Positions 1 to 12,028 are shown, counted from the first letter of the stretch. The stretch: DNA of 64,000 bases from Solanum dulcamara (GCF_947179165.1 NC_077242.1:74319097-74383096), one strand, 5' to 3'. Program-made: numbers and translations. The notes: generated by a model not told the origin, from the sequence alone.

Positions 1-199
1 ACTTCCACTCTTGGGTTGTGTAGATGAATTCATTGGCGGCCCAACAGAATGTAAGTACTGGTTATTTACAGGGCTTGGTTCCAGGGGCTTGTTCTACCAT
101 GCTTGGCTTGGAAAACTGATGGCACAGGCTGTTCTTTCATGTAACGAAGACTTGATCCCACCTGAATTAACGTCATGGAAGCATCGAGTGAAGCAATAA
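1..199 (+). CDS. FAD-dependent oxidoreductase (DAO family), C-terminal exon only
   Basis: Partial gene: the reading frame is already open at base 2 and ends at TAA 197-199, so only the last ~65 residues are in the window. They contain the stretch YWLFTGLGSRGLFYHAWLGK, which resembles the C-terminal part of plant FAD-dependent oxidoreductases of the D-amino-acid-oxidase (DAO) fold, where a glycine-rich TGLGxRG segment lies near the flavin. The tail ends PPELTSWKHR before the stop. Family assignment rests on this motif only; the substrate cannot be told, and the catalytic and FAD-binding N-terminus lies outside the window. The gene converges on the H+-ATPase gene, with about 1.8 kb between the two stop codons. 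Confidence 0.65.
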   Translation, partial: LPLLGCVDEFIGGPTECKYWLFTGLGSRGLFYHAWLGKLMAQAVLSCNEDLIPPELTSWKHRVKQ

Positions 200-1983
200 A
201 AGAGGATATCAAATCTTATTATTATTTTCTATAATGTTAGACTGGCACAAGCTTTTGATAAAACGACATGGACAATGATGATTCTATAGTTGATCCCACC
301 GTTCTTGGGATTGAGGCTTAGTAATTGTTGTATAGAAATAGTTTAGCGGTGTCTCCAACATGTTCACTTCTTTTCTGGAGGGAAATAGTCTTGTTCGACT
401 TTAACAACAAAACGTTGACGTTGTGTATTAATGTAAATCAGATGCTAAATTTTGGAACCTAGATATTTGATTAACAGGCTATGTTTTTGTACTTTTACCT
501 AATGTTCTTCAAGGTAGCTTTCAAAGAGATGCAATGGCAAAATTTACTGGAAGGATCATATTTTAACTACTTTTGACAGGAGTTGAGAGCTTATAACTTT
601 GTATGGTTTACTGGAGATTTGTAACCACAACATTCTCCTTAAAACCATATTGATGGAAACTAAATCATGGTTATGAAGATGATTATCATTTGGTTGTCTA
701 TCAAAACTCAAATTCAATTGTTAAACTTCTTGACAATTATGTGATGTGGAAAAAGAAAGAAGTTTTATTAAAGTTTGAACATAGTAAGAGAGAATGCTTT
801 GATCTCCATTACATTTCAACTAGAAGCTTTTTTCCTTCATGTTTAATCAATTTCAATCCTCATTTGCCTATTTTTATTCCTTTTTTTTTTAAAAAAAAAT
901 GTTCCCTTTTGTAAATTCATCTAGAATTTGTAAAATAATATCTGCTTTGACCCCAAATAATTCATTAATGAAAGCACTTTTCTCTCTCTAATGGATCTTT
1001 ACCTTTCAAATAGAAGAGGGAGGTAATTGCAGTAGGAGCACCCCTAAACCCCTCAGATCACTCGACCTAACTCCTTGGACTGTGAAATTGAGGTGACTTT
1101 ATATTGTTTTTTTGACATGCCAATCTTTGTTTTGGGAAAATTCTCTCCCTATTTAGGAGGATGCTGCACCTTGTACTCGTGAAGGAGTTGTGATATATAC
1201 CTCTTTGCTCGGCGTGTGGCATGTGACTGTGTTCCCTGAAAATGGAAGTTACATGTCTTTGCCCACTCCCAGTTCATGATGGAATACATTGAATGTGTTG
1301 GTAAAGCACAAGATTAGGATTGAAAAACGAAGGTTTTCGCTAGGCTAAGAGGCTTACGATAATATATCTTTACTCCCTATGAGCAAGAAACAAGGGCACA
1401 ATAATTGCGCGAAAGGCGATCTTACTTTCTATTATATTAGTAAAGACTGTTAGGCTAGCAGGACTATAGTAGGTAGATTGGAATACAAATGATTCATATA
1501 ATCTTACCTCAGATGATATAGGATTCAAGTACAGTTGATTGATTAGTTGATCTTTTTCTTTCTTTTTTTCTTTTTAAATTGTACAAGCAAATAAATTGCA
1601 AGCTTCTTTATTTTCTTTATAGCTTCTTAGTCTTTGCTTTTTTCTTGAAATACTTTCTTCATTTTTTGGGTCTTTCCATCAACTCTCATTTATTGATTTG
1701 CAGTTAGAAAGAGAGAGATAAGAATGATCAATAGAACACAGAGAAATTGAAAGATTGTGGAGACAAAAAAGATTTGGTCTAGCCAAATAAAACTTAATGC
1801 ATAAGATATAGGATAACTATAAGGATATAATAATAACAACTAGTAATTACAATTTGTTTTAATGCACAGCTAGCCTTTGTTCTTCAGCCAAATGGTATTA
1901 TCTTCATCCAACAAAATGCCAGCTGCAAAAATGTCCTTCCTTGTATGGGAAAAAAAAAGAAAGTTGAATTGATTTCAACTTCT
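200..1983. other. Intergenic region between two convergent genes (3' UTRs, no gene seen)
   Basis: AT-rich sequence without a credible reading frame; the open frame at 690-914 is low-complexity and has no domain. It should contain the 3' UTR of the oxidoreductase on the left and that of the H+-ATPase on the right. On the minus strand an AATAAA-type polyadenylation signal can be read at about 1689-1694, roughly 290 bases after the H+-ATPase stop. A slightly GC-richer stretch at about 1020-1460 was not identified. Confidence 0.6.
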
Positions 1984-4900
1984 TTAGACAGTGTAGTGCT
2001 GTTGAATGGTTTCAATATCTAGTCCCTTTAGCTTGACCACTGATTCAACATGTCCCTTAAGTGTGTGGAGCTCCCTCAGCCTTGCAACTTCAGCGCGACG
2101 TTTAGCTTGTTCAGCAATCTCAGACAGTTCCCTGTAGTTCTTGTCGTTGAATAGGCCAGTGGTTTCGGGAGTCTGAAGACCGTGAAGTGTACGTTGAGCT
2201 AAAGCCCATTGTGCTTCCCTCTCACCTCTTCCATAGTCCTTCTTGGTTGTGAAGGCAGTCTAAGGTATTCAAGAAACAAAAATACTCATTAGTCAAGAAC
2301 AGAATTCAGTGAAAATACTTCATATTGAGGTAATTTTATTGCTTGTTTTTTTACCTTGTTCTGGATCATTGTATCCCATGCCCTTCCACTCAAGCCGAAA
2401 CGGATGATGAATTTAAGAACATCTTGAGGGAAGTAGGTAATAATGGTGTAGATCCAGATGACTGCTGCCCATCCCCAGCCAATTCCCTTGACCCTGGCGA
2501 ATTCCCAGTCTGCATATACAGCAAGCACTGTAGCAACCTGTAAGTTGTGAATTTCGGTTAGCTATATATTCAAATGGGGTGATTTTGAGTCTAATAATTC
2601 AATCAGTTTTTCGTATTCCAAGACTCACCAATTGGGCTGCAAAGAAAGCTCCTACGAGCATAAGTCCAGGGCGTTCAACGAAGGACCAGCTTCGTGACCT
2701 GGTCACGAAGATGAGAGCTTGACTGATGATACTCACTTGAAGGTAAAGTGCAGCTGTAAGCTCGTTTGGGGAGTTTCTGATTGATCGAACATGGAAGTTT
2801 TCCTGCACGTATATGAAGATTTAGTTGGTATAGTTTCATTTTGTGTTTCATGTTAGGGGGAGAATCTTAATACTTACAGTGAAGAAATCAGTGTCAGCTG
2901 CAAGATAGAAGAACACAACAGTCATGATAGCTTGGTAGGTTCCGAGGACAATACCAGTGGCGAAGATTTCTTTGAGTTTCCATGAGTCGGGCAATGGAGA
3001 TGGCTTAACCCTGTCCTTAGAGATGGTCATAATGGTTCCGTCATTGAGTATGGCAATGATAAGGACCATGAAGGGTGAGAAGTCGAACTTCCAGATAAGG
3101 GCAATGAGCATGAATCCCATCACAACACGGATTGTGATGGAAACTGCATAGATTGTGTAGTTCTTCATCCTCTGGAAGATGGCTCTGCTTGTCAACACAG
3201 CATGCACAATGACACTGAGACCTGGCTCAGTCAAGACGATATCAGATGCACTCCTAGCAGCATCCGTTGCATCATCCACAGCAATACCAATGTCTGCCTT
3301 CTTGAGCGCTGGTGCATCATTCACTCCATCTCCTGTCATACCACAGATGTGTTTCCTATCTTGGAGCTTCTTCACGATCTCGTATTTATGCTCTGGGAAG
3401 ACTCCAGCAAAACCATCTGCCTTTTCAATGAGCTCATCGACAGGAATGGAAGCAATGGCTGCATCCTTGTGCTCTCCAAGAAGAGCTGAAGAAGGATACA
3501 TGTTGGTTCCCATGCCAAGCCTGCGAGCAGTTTCCTTACCGATGGCAAGCTGGTCGCCAGTGATCATCTTGACAGCAACACCAAGATCAAGAGCTTTGCG
3601 GATAGTTTCAGCACTGTCGTGCCTTGGAGGATCAAAAAGAGGCAAAAGGCCAACAAATTCCCAAGGTGAGCCTTCACTTTCCTTGCTCTTCTCAGGTACA
3701 GTCTGCATAAATACCACATAATCATGCTTAATTCACGACAATCAATGATATGATGCATTGATCCAAACAAAGTCATTAGCTTACCTGTCTTGCCAAACCC
3801 AAAGAACGAAGGCCACGGTTGGCATAGTCGTCAATGATGTCTAAGGCCTTCTTCCTGATATCTCCCTTGAGGTTACAAAGTTCAATAATCTGGCAAACAA
3901 TGACATATGAGATGACAAACACTGAAAATACATGAAGCGAAGGGGAACATAAAAACGCTATCTTACTTGCTCGGGAGCTCCTTTGCTAGCCCTGTGCCAG
4001 TTTCCTTTGTCATCGATATAGGTAATAGCTGTACGCTTTTCAACTGGGTTGAAAGGCAAGAAGTGAACCTCTTGGATGCCTGCTCTTGCCTGCAATGTGA
4101 CAGAGAAACATAAATGGTCATTTTACTTCTTGGAATAGTGAAAAATGGACTAATATCACCTAATAACAAAGCATATTACCTCCTTGGGATCACCCAACAT
4201 GTTAACGATACAAGTATCGATAGCATCCTGGTTTTCGATCCTGGAAGCCCTAGCACCAAGCAACATAACGGTATCCTTGTCCGCATCTTTAGGGAAAACC
4301 TACAACAACCATTAAGCATTAATAACGTTTTCGCCTTCATGTTATCGCGATATAAAGGTATAACGTTGTCCTGATTACCAACCTCAATTAAGTTTTTGTC
4401 AACAGTGAGCTTGTTGAGGGTTAGGGTACCGGTTTTGTCACTGCAAAGAACATCCATACCAGCCATTTCCTCAATAGCAGTCATCCTCTTAGTAATGGCA
4501 CCTTGCTGTGCAAGCCTGTGAGATCCAATAGCCATGGTCACAGACAAGACTGTTGGCATGGCAATTGGGATACCTCCAATGAGCAACACGAGCAAGTTGT
4601 CGATTCCATCTCTGTATTTACGCTGCTGAATAGGGTACATCACGACTATCTCAATCACCATTCCCACAGCAATAGAGCAGATACAGAAGTTTCCGATGGC
4701 TGTCAACACCTGTGATCATCATCGCAATCCAATTCAAATCCAAAGTTTAGAAATCCCCAAATCACACGAAATGATTCTTTAAATTTTTCATCACAAAAAC
4801 ACATTTATTTTACCTTCTGGAAATGTCCAACATTGTTTGTGCTGTCTACAAGATGAGCAGCCTTTCCAAAGAAAGTGTGAACACCAGTGGCAATGACAAC

Positions 4901-6290
4901 TGCCTCGATTTCTCCTTGCTTGACAGTGGAACCAGAGAAAACCTCAGCACCAGGGAACTTTGTCGCGGGCAAAGACTCACCGGTGAGTGCAGCCTGATCA
5001 ACCTTTAAAGGATCACCCTCGAGAAGACGAGCATCAGCTGGGACGATATCTCCCAACTTAATGCTAATCAGATCACCTGGAACCAAGATTGAGGCGTCCT
5101 CTTCTGACCATTTTCCATCTCTCAAAATCTGGGATCAATAACATTACATATAACATCACTAAATACATCGAGGACTAAAACGCCCTATGAAATTTAAATC
5201 CTGAATCCGCCACTACTGCATAATGAATTATGGGGTACCTTAGTTTTGGGAGCAAGATTAGCCATAAGGGCAGCTGCAGCATTTCCTGCACTATTTTCTT
5301 CAATAAAACTGATAGTAGAGTTGATAATGAGCAATACTGTGATACCAACGAAATCTGGCCAATCTGGTGGCTTGCCCTGCAATTTGTATTACAAGATTTC
5401 ACCATTACTAAATCAAACACTATTTGGTTATGTAAATATGAAAATACAATTTCTGTGGAGCAGTAAGTACTCCTCCATCTTTAATCAGAGGCTCGTGTTC
5501 GAGCCTTAGGTATGAAAGCCCCTTTATTAGAGAGCATTTTACCCTCAATGTGGAACTTTCTGACACGAATTCGAATTTAGTCTGGTCATGGTACAGGAAG
5601 TCGCCTTTATTAAGGAGCATTTTATCCCTCAATGTGCGACTTTCCAATGTAAATCCGGTAACTCAAGCACCAGTACCGGACACAGGTGGAAAACCAAAAA
5701 AAATGTAAATATAAAAAAATAAGTGAATTTGTAATTACTCCTCCATTGGCCAACACAATTGCCATAATAGCAGCACACTCCATAACCCATGAGAGAGGAT
5801 TCCACATGAACCCCAAGAACTTAAGAAGCTTGTTATCCTACAATAAATTAAAAGCATAGGTTATAATTTAATAATACACATATTCAAGATTTTATTAAAA
5901 TTTAAAATATGAACATTATTCTTTTAAAAAAAAATAATACTTTTTTCTCCTCAAGTTTGTTGGGGCCAAAAATTTCAAGCCTTTTTTGGCCCTCAGCAGA
6001 TGTCAATCCCTCTTTGCCACATTTTAGCTGCTGGAACACTTCCTCCACTGGAATATTTTCCTGTAATAATCATTTCATAAATTTAAAATCTTATACGGTC
6101 AATATATATTACTTAAATTTATAAATTAATTATACTTTTATATTTCGACTCGAATTATGTATATATCTATGCAAAAACAAAACAAAAATATATAGTTATA
6201 TATATTCTGAACTCGCTGACGCTAGAACTTTTAACTTACAAGGTCAATTTGCTCATTCTTGATATCTTCCAAAGATAAATTAGACGTCAT
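1984..6290 (-). CDS. PMA: Plasma-membrane H+-ATPase (P3A-type ATPase), 13 exons, complete
   Basis: Electrogenic proton pump of the plasma membrane: ATP hydrolysis drives H+ export and energises nutrient uptake and turgor. Minus-strand exons: 6290-6240, 6060-5941, 5837-5739, 5376-5239, 5128-4814, 4709-4383, 4299-4180, 4089-3967, 3889-3785, 3702-2878, 2802-2629, 2537-2355, 2259-1984. Each exon is a multiple of three and is bounded by GT/AG, giving 951 aa, normal for plant pumps (about 950-957). Motifs: TGES at residues 185-188 (actuator), DKTGTLT with the phosphorylated Asp332, TGDGVNDAP at 589-597 (hinge), and Asp687 in the sixth membrane segment (the proton-binding Asp684 of Arabidopsis AHA2). 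The protein ends QHYTV: the penultimate Thr950 is the residue that is phosphorylated to recruit 14-3-3 proteins. All key residues are present, so it should be functional. Paralogue within the PMA/AHA family not determined. Confidence 0.96.
5455..5705 (+). mobile_element. tRNA-derived SINE in H+-ATPase intron 3 (antisense to the gene)
   Basis: The segment contains a tRNA-like B box (GTTCGAGCC at about 5499), followed by the body known from Solanaceae SINEs (…ACCGGACACAGGTGGAAAACC) and an A-rich tail. It fills most of the 362-bp intron between exons 3 and 4 and leaves both splice sites intact. The stretch AGCATTTTA..CCCTCAATGTG occurs twice (about 5534 and 5619), so the element carries an internal duplication. 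Family naming (SolS/TS-like) is from recall of the consensus. Confidence 0.65.
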
Positions 6291-6349
6291 GATGATGTTA
6301 ATAATTTATTAAGAGAAACCAAGAGAAGCAAAAAAAAAATTAATTTTAT

Positions 6350-6358
6350 TCAACACAT
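6350..6358 (-). promoter_or_regulatory. Two-codon upstream ORF (ATG TGT TGA) in the H+-ATPase leader
   Basis: On the minus strand, ATG TGT TGA lies 60 bases before the main start codon and downstream of the TATA box, so it should be in the 5' leader. Leaders with very short uORFs are described for tobacco pma1 and pma3, where they influence translation. A second possible uORF (ATG AAA AAT TAG, from 6553) lies so close to the predicted transcription start that it may not be transcribed. Confidence 0.5.
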
Positions 6359-6570
6359 GGAAAAAATGAGAAAGAGTGTTTTGTTGTATTTTTTTTTTAA
6401 TGGAGAGAGACTTATTTGGCAAAAAATAATAATTTTGCACTCTTGTCTCTCTCCTTGTTTTTTTTTTGGTGTTTTTATTGCTAAAACCTTCTTCTTCTTT
6501 TTTTTTTAACTTTTCTTGGAAACTCAAAATACAACAAAACGCTAATTTTTCATCTCCCTCTTTGGGTCTC

Positions 6571-6579
6571 CTTTTATAG
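6571..6579 (-). promoter_or_regulatory. TATA box of the H+-ATPase gene
   Basis: CTATAAAAG on the minus strand, 281 bases upstream of the ATG. It predicts a transcription start near 6545 and a pyrimidine/A-rich leader of about 255 bases, consistent with the long leaders of plant PMA genes. Confidence 0.6.
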
Positions 6580-6599
6580 ACCAATATTTTGGTCCATGG

Positions 6600-7302
6600 T
6601 CACCTTTGAAAATGTCTATAGAAAAGGAGAAACCATAAGATTATTATGTTTTTCCTTAAAAGATGGATCATCTCACAATAATTATTTTTATTTTAAAATG
6701 TTTTTAAATTACTATTTTAGTGGTTATTGTGTTTTGTGTTTCCTTCTCCTAGTAAATTTTCTTGTTTTTTGTTGGAAAAGTTTGACTAAATTTCTTCCAC
6801 TATAAATAACTACTAGTAGACTATTTTGTTGTTGGTCTATTATTGATATACCTAGAAGAAAGGGAAATTATGATAATTTGACTTTGATTTATTTTACATG
6901 CTACATAAATAATTTTAATATATTATAGCAGGTAATTCATCGTATTGTTTGGATTAGTCTCACTTATGATGGACGGTTACTAATAATCAGGCTTGTATTC
7001 CTTGGTATCACATGATGAGTCGCTTTCTTGTCTTGCTCCACACCATTGCGATAAAAGGAGGCTTGCCTATCAGCTTACTTTGCCAAGAAGATGTTGGAGC
7101 GCAACGACCTCCACTGTTTACCTTTGTAGTCTCAAATAAGGCTTGCAAATATGCCCCTTTAATAGGTGATTCACTATTCGAAGTCGAAGAAGATGTTGGT
7201 CAATCAACTAAAATTAGATGACATGATAGCGTAAAAATGTGTTACACAATCAATATATTACATCAAGACTCTTTTAATATTAGTTAGTTATAAAAGCATA
7301 TA
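6600..7302. other. H+-ATPase upstream region, no gene seen
   Basis: AT-rich sequence that would hold the promoter and enhancers of the minus-strand H+-ATPase. The 69-codon open frame at 7012-7221 has no recognisable domain and no splice or promoter context. Confidence 0.5.
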
Positions 7303-7310
7303 GATACAAG

Positions 7311-7708
7311 CAGAAGCGGATTCAGGATTTTGAATCTCTGGGTATCACTCTGTTTTAACAATAACCTATGGCAAAAACTCCAGTGTAGAGCAAAATAATA
7401 TTTATTAGCAAATTTGCATACAAAATTTAGACTTGTTCTATTGGTTTAGTTAATATTTTACTTATAAGAGATCTAGGGTTCTAATTTACTTATTCACAAT
7501 TCTTTAGGGCTTGAACTTGCATCTCTACGGTGGTAAACCTAAGCTTTAACCACTGACACCTCAAGGCTCATTATTTCTGAGGGTGTCACATTTAATATTT
7601 ATACTTTTCTTATAAATATACATATACAAATATAAATATATATACAATTTTTCAATTGTGACCAGGGGGTGGCGTGACACCCCCTCCGACTACATAGATC
7701 CACCCTTG
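7311..7708. mobile_element. hAT-type MITE with perfect 8-bp target duplication
   Basis: The 398-bp element starts CAGAAGCGGATTCAGG and ends with the imperfect inverse ..ATAGATCCACCCTTG; such CAG..GCGGAT termini are typical of hAT MITEs in Solanaceae. It is flanked on both sides by GATACAAG (7303-7310 and 7709-7716), the 8-bp duplication expected for hAT. No coding capacity. Confidence 0.85.
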
Positions 7709-7716
7709 GATACAAG

Positions 7717-8046
7717 AGTTCCTAAATACATGCTATCGTAGATAATTTATCGATTTTTTTAGGTTACTAATCACACTTATTATGTATTATATTACGTATA
7801 ATTACTTTTAAAGTGATTCAATATTATAATAATCCTAAAGCCTTGCAAGTTCAAATGTCGTTCCATGATACTTCATAGATTTATTGATATGTTTTATATG
7901 AGTTGTCTATCAAAACAACCTCTTTACGTGTACAAATTAGGGATAACATATGCATAAATATAATTCTTTCGCCTTTACTTATAAAATTACATTGAATACA
8001 TTATTATTGTTATAGTAGTTCGCAAACATAAATGCATGAGAGAGAA
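7717..8046. other. AT-rich spacer before the satellite block
   Basis: No gene, repeat or structured element was recognised here. It marks the left border of the satellite domain. Confidence 0.4.
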
Positions 8047-8152
8047 TCCAAAAATTAATGGACTAATACATAAGAAAAGTCAAGATAATCATGAATTTCT
8101 GGTGCATAATTCATTACTACAAAAAGCAACATATGCCCCTGAAAAACTAAAA
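8047..8152 (+). repeat. sat2 satellite fragment (left edge of satellite block)
   Basis: Carries the sat2 signatures ATGGACTAATACA.., AAAAGTCAAGATAAT and GCCCCTGAAAAACTA in the same order as the sat2 monomers at 34.7-35.5 kb. The monomer is cut by the MITE at 8153 and continues at 11651, so the two pieces were once adjacent. Confidence 0.75.
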
Positions 8153-10227
8153 GGGATCGTTTGGTAAAGTGTACTAACAAAAATAATGCATGTATTAACT
8201 CTATGTATTAGTAATACCTTGTTTGGTACACTTTTTTATGCAATGTATAACTAATGCTTACATTAGTTATACACTCTATTATGTATTAAGATGTGTCACG
8301 ACCCAACCCCGTAGGCCGCAACTAGTGCCCGAGTTGAGCACCCAAACGTACCCTTATCCCAAATTAACCTTTTAACCGAATAAACAAAGGTAGTGATTAG
8401 AAAAAAATTACTAAATAGATCATAAAAGTAGATGTAGGCACGAGGGCTGATAGACCATCACAAAACACACAAAACCCAAACCATATATACAAAACCCACA
8501 ACATAACTCTGTCTACAGACCTCTACAGATGATAGCATAGTCATATGACGAGACAAGGCCCCGTCGTACCCCTGACCAACATATCCAAATATACAGAGAT
8601 AAAGTCAGTACCAAAATACAAGCTCCGAACAAGGGAGCACTGTCAACGACGCAGCAAATATCCTAAACAGGTGGATCAGCAAATCGAACTTCGGTACCTG
8701 CGGGCATGTAACGCAGCCCCCCCCGAAGAAAGGGGGTCAGTACGAAAAATGTACCGAATATGTAAAGCATGAATTGTAATAAATAAAATCATAATCTGAA
8801 TAGTATGTGTAGAAAATAAAATAAATGTTCAGAATTTCAAAATACTTTTCATAATCCCAAATCATATATGCAAATACATATGCCGTATCCGGCCCCATTT
8901 TATGGGACTCGGTGAACAAAACGTGGTCGCCCTCCTGTCATTGGCGCCACAGCACATCATAACACCAGAGTAGGGAATATCTCCGTAACAAATCATATCA
9001 TATCAGATGGCCATATCAAATCATATCATATCACAAACATATATGTACATGGCACAGCATAACTCCGTGGCATAATATTTACCACCCCATGGTACATGTC
9101 ATACCTGTCCCCTCACGTCGGGACACGGCGAATAATGCAGAGAAATACGCACGAAAACATATCCTGGCCCAGGCTCAGTGAAAGAAGCATTGAGGCATCC
9201 ACGAGTGGAGTAGTGAGAAACTAAATGCAATTTAAATTACAAAACATTTATACAGACTCGATGGCATAATTTCGATAACAAATCATAAAAGGAAACTTGA
9301 ATAATAATAATAGTACAAGTACTTCCAATATCACAATAGTCTACGTAAAAATAGTATTTTCCGAATTATCTCCGTACTTCCAAATATATTATGAGAATTA
9401 TCAGAATAATTATTCATATAATATTAGGAAGCATAGCAAAGAGTTTCTTTCAAATTCTACCTACCGTAATTCAAACGGAATAACGAAGAAAAATTCGGAA
9501 TAGTGGGGCCCACCTCGGTCAAATGAGGTGGCGTATACAAATCACGTGCGTTAGACTTCATAACATTATTTAGAAGAGTTTCAAGGTATTCGGAATTCAT
9601 TTGTGCAAAATCTAGAAGTTTAGACAATTTTTCCAAAATTATTCATAATTACCTAATTCAATTCTATTGAATAGAAAAGGAAAATTTTCGAGCGTCGATT
9701 TCGAAGAGTAGATTGATCCCCGAGGTTCGTATTCACTCCTATTACATCTAGGACATGCCAAGAGAAGAAAATGTAAAACTTTACATACCTTTTTGACGTT
9801 TTACGGTTGTCCAAATTCAATTCTCGTTTCCTCCAAAATCTACAATTGGTCACATTTACCAATTACTATTCATAAGACTTTAAGAACTCAATTTTTCCAA
9901 TACTTGTCTACAAAAATTTCGGCAGCATCTCCCCTATATATATGACAACCCCGAGATTACAACTCGGCCACAATATCAACAACCAAGCCAACATCAACAC
10001 CAATTCCATCGATAATCAATTTAACACACCATAACATAAATTGGTGTAATTTTCCAATTAGTGCAACAACTTTCAACCAAGTTTTGCATTTCCAAATAAA
10101 TATGAATATTTCATGTTCATAATTAATTTCAACTCATTCCAACATAGGTGAAAAATATTCCAAGTAAACTATTCAATATTCATCAATTCCATATTTCACC
10201 CAAAAATTCCATAAATGCAACAAAACT

Positions 10228-10325
10228 ATTACAATTCATTTTCTTCTTTCAACTTCATAATCAAATTCATTTCCTTCTTTCAACTTCATAATCAAATTCA
10301 TTTCCTTCTTTCAACTTCATAATCA
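10228..10325 (+). repeat. 31-bp tandem repeat, about 3 copies, inside the solo LTR
   Basis: The unit TTCCTTCTTTCAACTTCATA plus AATCAAATTCA recurs about three times with almost no divergence, so it expanded recently relative to the LTR around it. Confidence 0.8.
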
Positions 10326-11089
10326 ACAACAAGAATCCATACTTTTAATAACTTACCTCCATATTCTTATAATATCATACTAAAATTACATAATTCCTAC
10401 AAACCATTTTAATACCAACTTACACCATATAATCTTTATTTATATCCCAAAAATCATAACAACAACTAACAAATTATACAAACTTATTTTTTTTCCCATT
10501 TCATCACCTAACCCATATTTCCAACTTCAATTAATTTCATCCAACTTCCATTTTCAACATCAAATATTTATCATACTACTATTCAAATACTACACTAAAA
10601 ATACTACACAAAAATACTACACAAAAATTTAATTCATCTTCCCCCACAATCTTCATATACATGGATTTATACATATGTAAAACCCACCATGAAAACTTCC
10701 ATATTTTCATAAATTCTACACATCTCCACATACTACAACATAAACAACCTTCATAACACAAAGAAATTGGATTAATTCTTACCTTTTCCTTCCAACTTCT
10801 TCACTTTACCAAAGCTTCAAATCAACCAAACAAGCCTCCTATTTTCCAAAATAACTTTATCATATTGTAGAGAATCCTTGAATTAGTAGGAATACTAGGA
10901 GAAAATAATTTTTGGAGCAAGATTTCAATTTTCTCCCTATTTTTTTCCTTGATCGATTTTCCCCTTATTTTCTTTTCCTTTATTTTTTTTTTCTTCTTTC
11001 TTGAATTGTCTTGAAAGTTCTAAGAGTTGGAAGACATAAAGACTTCTAAGTGAAATTACCAATTTGCCCCTCACCTTTTCTAATATTTC

Positions 11090-11250
11090 CAAGTTGAAAT
11101 TCCAATTATGCCCTTAACCTTTTATAGTATTTCCACATGTAAATTCCAATTTTGTCCTCAACCTTTTATAGTATTTCCACATGTGAAATTCCAATTTTGT
11201 CCTCAACCTTTTATAGTATTTCCACATGAGTAATTCCAATTTTGTCTTTA
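11090..11250 (+). repeat. 47-bp tandem repeat, 3-4 copies, inside the solo LTR
   Basis: The motif AATTCCAATTTTGTCCTCAA followed by CCTTTTATAGTATTTCCACATG occurs three to four times, the outer copies more diverged. It lies at the 5' (U3) end of the minus-strand LTR. Confidence 0.8.
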
Positions 11251-11650
11251 ATCTTTTCCAATGTTTTCACATCCTAATTTAGTCATAAGAATTATGTATC
11301 CAATAAAATCAAACATAGTCTTGCCCTTGACTTGTTACCGTTATTCCAAAAATGTCCTATTGTAAAATTAAAAAAAATATGGGATATAACAAGATGTGTA
11401 TTACTTATACCATGGATTTCCAGGTATCAGTAATGCAAGGGGATTTAATGCATGTATTAGCATGGTCAAAGACTCAATTACCCCTCAAAACCCCTTTTAC
11501 ATGTTTTCCACCATAATTATGGAGGATATCTTTGTAAATAAATATTTATGCAATGCATGCTATTTTAATATACCAAACCAACTAATGCAATTAATCATTA
11601 TTAATACACTCTATTTAGTATTATTTTTTATACATCCTACCAAACGACCC

Positions 11651-11920
11651 ATTAATATCATGAAATATGCCGTCACGAATGAATCCATAAAATTTAAGCT
11701 CAAATAGTAAGTCACGCATATTTCAAAAAATTATAGACTAATACACACAAAAATTTGAGATAATGTTGAATTCATGTTTTGTGAACCATTAACTCCAAAA
11801 CAGTTATGTATGCCCCTAAAAACTGTAAGCGTCATTTTCTAAGTCATCACGAATGGACTCACAAAATTTGAGCTCAAACAGAGTTAGTCATTCATAGGTC
11901 CAAAAATGCATGGACTTTCG
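11651..11920 (+). repeat. sat2 satellite, about 1.5 monomers
   Basis: Continues the monomer broken at 8152 and adds one more unit with CATAAACTCC-like, TGCCCCTAAAAACT and GTCATCACGAATGGACTCA signatures. At about 11920 it passes directly into sat1 in the opposite orientation. Confidence 0.75.
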
Positions 11921-12028
11921 AAACCTTTAATGTACCTTCCGTAATGACCTGCGGGAATAGTATGCATAACCTCACCATGATCCATGCTATTTTTTTTAGC
12001 ATTTATGGGTCACTTAACATGAATTAGG
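11920..12028 (-). repeat. sat1 satellite fragment, left of the retroposed insertion
   Basis: Sat1 in minus orientation (CTTCCGTAATGACCTG, CCTCACCATGATCCATGC). It includes the left arm (11959-12013) of a 55-bp palindrome and ends in AACATGAATTAGG, which is repeated at 13671-13683 where sat1 resumes. Confidence 0.8.

Larger units (their letters stand above)
8294..11391 (-). mobile_element. Solo LTR of a Ty3/gypsy-like element (3.1 kb), TSD AGATG
   Basis: On the minus strand it begins TGTTATATCCC and ends GGGTTGGGTCGTGACA, so it has TG..CA ends. AGATG flanks it at 8289-8293 and 11392-11396. There is no second LTR, primer-binding site or pol gene, so it is a solo LTR left by recombination. It shares its termini and an internal hairpin block with the LTRs at 23317 and 54536. 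Very long LTRs of this kind are known from Tekay/Del-type chromoviruses; that assignment is inference. Confidence 0.88.
8153..11650. mobile_element. Tourist-like MITE interrupted by a solo LTR
   Basis: Inverted termini GGGATCGTTTGGTA (8153-8166) and TACCAAACGACCC (11638-11650) enclose about 395 bp of AT-rich non-coding DNA plus the inserted LTR at 8294-11391. The GGG..GTTTGGTA ends resemble PIF/Harbinger (Tourist) MITEs, but no clean 3-bp TSD is left. The host sat2 monomer reads through from one side to the other, which proves insertion. Confidence 0.7.

Noticed and set aside
690..914. 74-codon plus-strand open frame
   Set aside because: Low complexity, ends in poly-Phe/Lys from T and A runs, no promoter or domain; likely 3' UTR.
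3179..3721. 180-codon plus-strand open frame
   Set aside because: Exactly antisense to exon 10 of the H+-ATPase; codon bias of the true strand leaves the opposite strand open.
7311..7708. SINE with tRNA-like boxes (AGTGGTTAAAGC and GTTCAAGCCC on the minus strand)
   Set aside because: The exact 8-bp duplication GATACAAG and inverted CAG..GCGGAT termini define a hAT MITE; the box-like strings are incidental or captured.
11396..11707. 103-codon open frame
   Set aside because: Runs through the right half of the MITE into sat2; a chance frame.
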